Shown in pieces: positions 60,824 through 64,000 of a stretch of 64,000 nt of DNA. Made by a program: the position numbers and the translations under genes. Position 1 is the first letter of the stretch, and each line of letters begins with the position of its first letter. The stretch comes from Hirudo medicinalis (taxonomy: Eukaryota; Annelida; Clitellata; Hirudinida; Hirudinidae): assembly GCA_011800805.1 (NCBI GenBank), contig MPNW01000069.1, positions 28,340 to 92,339 on the forward strand, in the 5' to 3' direction. The notes under the pieces were generated by a model. That model saw nothing but the letters and a program-made list of their open reading frames with translations, was not told where the DNA came from and ran no database searches.

Positions 60824-61918
60824 TCACAATGTTTGCTCATTCTTCTTCTTTCCTTCTCCAAATGGTGGAAAACGCTTACCTGTTGAAATGTTTTAAGTTG
60901 TATTTATGCTTCCGTCTAAACCTTAATAAAAGCTTATGCTTAATTCATATAAATTAATGAGTAAATTTTTGTTATTACTAAATAATAACCATAATATCAT
61001 AATTAAATGCAAAACATTTATTACTTGGGGGTTGTGACATCTTACTAGTCAACCATACGAGTGGTTCAATTATTGTCTGCCTGTTGCCAACAGAAGCTTC
61101 AAAGAGACGAACTGAAAAATTGGAAAAAATTCTTAATTTTCTAGAATTTTGAAAGACTACATATAAAAAAAAAAGAATTTAAATAATAATATCGAATAGC
61201 TCTTGTTGCAGTACTTTTTTCTGTCTGAGACCATTTGTTGGCTGCTGCAACATCCACTTGTCTGAGCTCCTTCAAGTCACATTTGTTTCCAATGGCAACA
61301 AGCACAGCCTAGAATCACTAGAAGTTTATCAGCATTAACTAAACTTTACTTTGTCATAAAATAATTGAAAACCTCCTTTTTTTCTTTATTCTTTTCAATA
61401 AATTTCTTCAAATGATCTACACAGTTGAAAGAACTTTCACTAGTGGTGTCATAAACTAACAAGTAGCCCTTCAAATGTAACAAAAGCTATCACAGATAAA
61501 TATCAACAAGTCATTGATAATGTTGTGTAATACATCTGCAAAGCTCAAATAATGCTTTGTTAACTCAGCCCTTGATAAGTCCTGAAAAATATTTTTTATA
61601 TTAGCTTGTGAACACAAGTAAGTTTCTTTAGTTTCTGAACATTATTTCTCACCAATCCAGCTGTATCATAAATGTGCAGTTTCTCTTTCTGATTTTTATC
61701 AGTATCTATCAGAACTGTATATATATCTTCTATAGTAGAAAACATGGACTGCCACACAAAGTTCAGTTATCAATTCACTGGAAATCTTCGAAACAGCTTG
61801 ATCAAATTTAAAAACTAACGCTTCCGATAACATGGTCGGCATTCACAAGCTGTTCCAATATTGCCGTTTTCCCGACACCTGCTTGTCCGCAAATAACTAC
61901 TTTCCATGTTTTCCCCAT
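60824..61918 (-). CDS. NKIRAS2: NF-kappaB inhibitor-interacting Ras-like protein (kappaB-Ras)
   Basis: Atypical small GTPase that in vertebrates binds the PEST region of IkappaB-beta and slows its degradation, and also restrains Ral signalling. Seven exons: 61918-61820, 61748-61653, 61581-61534, 61468-61373, 61308-61215, 61111-61025, 60879-60824. All are in phase and total 191 residues, the length of human NKIRAS2. P-loop CGQAGVGKT, switch-2 HIYDTAGL, base-binding GNKCD, and a C-terminus [13 protein letters not shown] without a prenylation cysteine. The residue matching Ras Gln61 is Leu, as in other kappaB-Ras proteins, consistent with weak GTP hydrolysis. NKIRAS1 and NKIRAS2 probably split in vertebrates, so the symbol only means co-orthologue. 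The frame stays open 5' of the ATG to 62062, but MGK matches the family start. Confidence 0.92.
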
Positions 61919-62292
61919 TCTAATGACTTTTACAAGCACTTTAGGACCGCTGTTTACAGGTATCAATATTCCCTCCCTCTCTGTTGCGAATATTTTTACT
62001 TTTAAATCATTCAGAAATAATTTTATATTACTATCTAGTATTTTTATTAAAAAATACAACAATATTTATTTATTTATAATTTTTATGTAAATAACTATAG
62101 AGGAGTTAATAAATAACATCAGTGAAATTTTATTTAAATATGTACATTCCTCAGATGGCTGCTTCAGTACATATTACAGCAATTTGTTACAGCAACTGCA
62201 AGCGGAACCAGCTCGCTAACTTATACCACTGATTTGCCGGACGGCGTGACTTACACAGTTTCCAGTGAATTCATTAATTTTATCTTGACATA
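61919..62292. promoter_or_regulatory. Putative shared promoter of NKIRAS and PDCL3
   Basis: Only 374 bp separate the two divergent start codons. The right half is GC-richer (AGCGGAACCAGCTCGC, CGGACGGCGTGAC) near 62200-62250. Arrangement and composition suggest a bidirectional promoter; no TATA box is visible. Confidence 0.45.
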
Positions 62293-63740
62293 ATGCAGGT
62301 AACGTTTTATATTTTAAAATTTCAGACCGGATATTTAGAACAATGTTTTGTTTTTAGTTATTTTGAATTTCTCTGTTTAGTAAGTTATTCTGTAATTAAT
62401 GTTAATAACTCACTCAATGTATAAGGATCCCAACCAAGACACAGAGTGGAATGATGTTCTGCGTGCCAAAGGAATAATTCCTCAAAAAGATGCCCCTGAG
62501 ATCACAGAAGAAGATATTGTTAATATGGTTGAAAGCACAATTCAAGAAAAGACTCAGGGTTGGTAACAAGGAATTATAAACTATTTTGAGCTGCCAATTT
62601 GTAAACTCTTGCTGCTAATTGATATAATCCAGGCAAAGGTTATGGTGAGATGACGTTGGATGAATTAAATGACTTCGAGGATGATATTGATGAAGATGAT
62701 GAACGGATTTTTGAACAATACAGGTGGGTGTCAATTTTTATCAATTTGAAATAGGTTGCACTATGCAAGTGATTTACATTGCATTGACTTGAGTATTCTG
62801 AAACTCAATTACAAAAGCCTTTCATAGCTTTTCAAGACTTGTATTTGTGTTGTTTGAGCCCTAATTAAATGTATGAATGCTTTCAGACGACAGAGACTGG
62901 ATGAAATTAAAGCCAATCAACGCAATGCTTGTTATGGAGATGTGAGGGAAATCTCCAAAGATGAATATGTTCAACAGGTCAACAAGGCTGGGGAGAACAT
63001 TTGGGTGGTCTTGTTGGTGTACAAGAATGGGTGGGTAATCTTATAATTAATTGTTCGTGAATTTAATGAGGTTAATTTAATTAAGTAAACTTGTTCATAA
63101 TTACAGACATATTTATTGTGATTACTTTATTTTTGTAATAGTAAATCTCTACAATTCTGATTGTTAAAGGATTGTTTAATGACATGTTATTTTCTGTAAT
63201 AGGATTCCACTGTGCAAACTTGTGGAACAATATTTTTTGGAACTTGCTCGAAAGTTTCCCTGCACAAAGTTTCTTAAGAGTATCTCATCTGTGTGCATCC
63301 CTAACTACCCGGACAAGAACCTGCCAACTGTTTTTGTATATCAAAATGGCGAACTAAAGAAACAATTTGTTGGACCACTTGTCTTTGGAGGCATGAATTT
63401 GAAAAAAGATGGTAATTTAAATCTTTCATTCCATAATTATTTTCATTTCATAAGTGCATTTAGAATAGAAATATTAAAGAAGTGACATTGGTTAGAATCA
63501 TGCATTGCTTTTATGTTAAGTGTGCAAATGACATGCATTGGAGATTATCTTTGCATGATTTCAGCAAATTAATATTTAATGTAATGAATGTTTACATCAG
63601 AGCTCGAGTGGATGCTGGCAGAAGCAGGAGCAGTCAAAACAGACCTGGAAGAAAATCCCAGGAAGGCTGTCAATGATGTCCTTTCTTCAACTCTGAAGAA
63701 CTCAAATTACAGCAATGATGACAGCGATGATGATGATTGA
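62293..63740 (+). CDS. PDCL3: Phosducin-like protein 3
   Basis: Thioredoxin-fold co-chaperone that works with the CCT/TRiC chaperonin. Six exons: 62293-62298 (only Met-Gln), 62426-62558, 62633-62723, 62887-63030, 63203-63411 and 63601-63740. The total is 240 residues against 239 in human. Family marks: [19 protein letters not shown] at the start, [71 protein letters not shown], and an acidic end (SDDDD). The first coding exon is tiny, but ATGCAG followed by GTAACG fits the family. AATAAA at 63782-63787. Confidence 0.95.
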
Positions 63741-64000
63741 CAGTCATTACGTTAATGTTATGATTTAATTACCTGTTTTTTAATAAAGGAAATTGTATGG
63801 TTTGTATAGTTGGTCTGCTTGGCTCTCCCAATGTCACAATTGTTTGGTGGAATTAACCATGTTAAAGTTATTTACATGTGACCATGATTGTATAATGATA
63901 CTTTCTTGATCAAGACCAGGGTCAGACAATGTCGTGATTGTATAATGATACTTCCAGAGTCCATACCTGGGGACTTCCCTATGGGAAGTGAACCAACATA
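63741..64000. other. PDCL3 3' region
   Basis: Polyadenylation signal AATAAA at 63782-63787. A 20-bp word (TGATTGTATAATGATACTT) occurs at about 63887 and again at about 63935. No gene seen. Confidence 0.5.

Noticed and set aside
1..64000. CRISPR arrays, operons, ribosome binding sites or a prokaryotic defence system
   Set aside because: The window is eukaryotic. The only regular repeats are micro- and minisatellites without spacers.
1..64000. tRNA or rRNA genes
   Set aside because: The only tRNA-like boxes are in the SINE copies, which lack a foldable cloverleaf by eye.

Overview
The window reads as nuclear DNA of an invertebrate animal. It is AT-rich, its genes are split by many short GT-AG introns, and its gene content is metazoan (Sox HMG-box factor, calpain-5 type protease, otopetrin, kappaB-Ras, CXXC1/CFP1, NOMO). 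Microsatellites are abundant, and SINE-, hAT- and LTR-like debris is scattered through it. I cannot name the species. Two runs of N (31077-31501 and 57692-57888) are assembly gaps, each flanked by a direct repeat. I built gene models by hand from reading frames, splice sites, phase agreement and remembered family sequences; no alignment was run.

Layout. 1-1177: GAT microsatellite and GC-richer non-coding DNA. 1178-4660 (-): an L-lactate dehydrogenase-type gene, six exons, 348 codons. 5200-14748 (-): a complete nodal modulator (NOMO) gene of about 29 exons with a signal peptide at one end and a C-terminal membrane anchor at the other. 16429-17102 (+, possibly to 17879): a SoxB-like HMG-box gene with a TATA box. 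18542-26234 (+): a complete twelve-exon calpain-5-like protease, 642 residues, with an intact Cys-His-Asn triad and a C-terminal C2 domain. 27100-33300: two unexplained exon-like islands, a two-exon orphan gene (-), a hAT MITE, an LTR-like sequence across a gap and a dead hAT transposase. 33484-38315 (-): a complete eight-exon hybrid cluster protein (HCP) gene whose first exon encodes an arginine-rich, mitochondrial-type presequence. 43324-49500 (+): fragments of an unidentified gene whose product ends in a polybasic stretch plus a CaaX-like tetrapeptide. 50431-53132 (-): a two-exon otopetrin-family proton channel. 55108-60036 (-): CXXC1/CFP1, thirteen exons found, with a gap in one intron. 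60824-61918 (-): NKIRAS (kappaB-Ras), seven exons, 191 residues. 62293-63740 (+): PDCL3, six exons, 240 residues, head to head with NKIRAS.

The genes do not form a pathway; this is ordinary animal gene order. The standout is the HCP gene. HCP is an iron-sulfur/oxygen hybrid-cluster enzyme (NO or hydroxylamine reduction, peroxynitrite chemistry) known mainly from bacteria, archaea and some anaerobic or algal protists. Here it has spliceosomal introns, all recognisable cluster ligands and a predicted mitochondrial leader. Close by, the LDH-type enzyme has histidine where lactate dehydrogenases normally have the specificity residue Gln102. Both point to redox or low-oxygen metabolism as the part of the window worth checking first.
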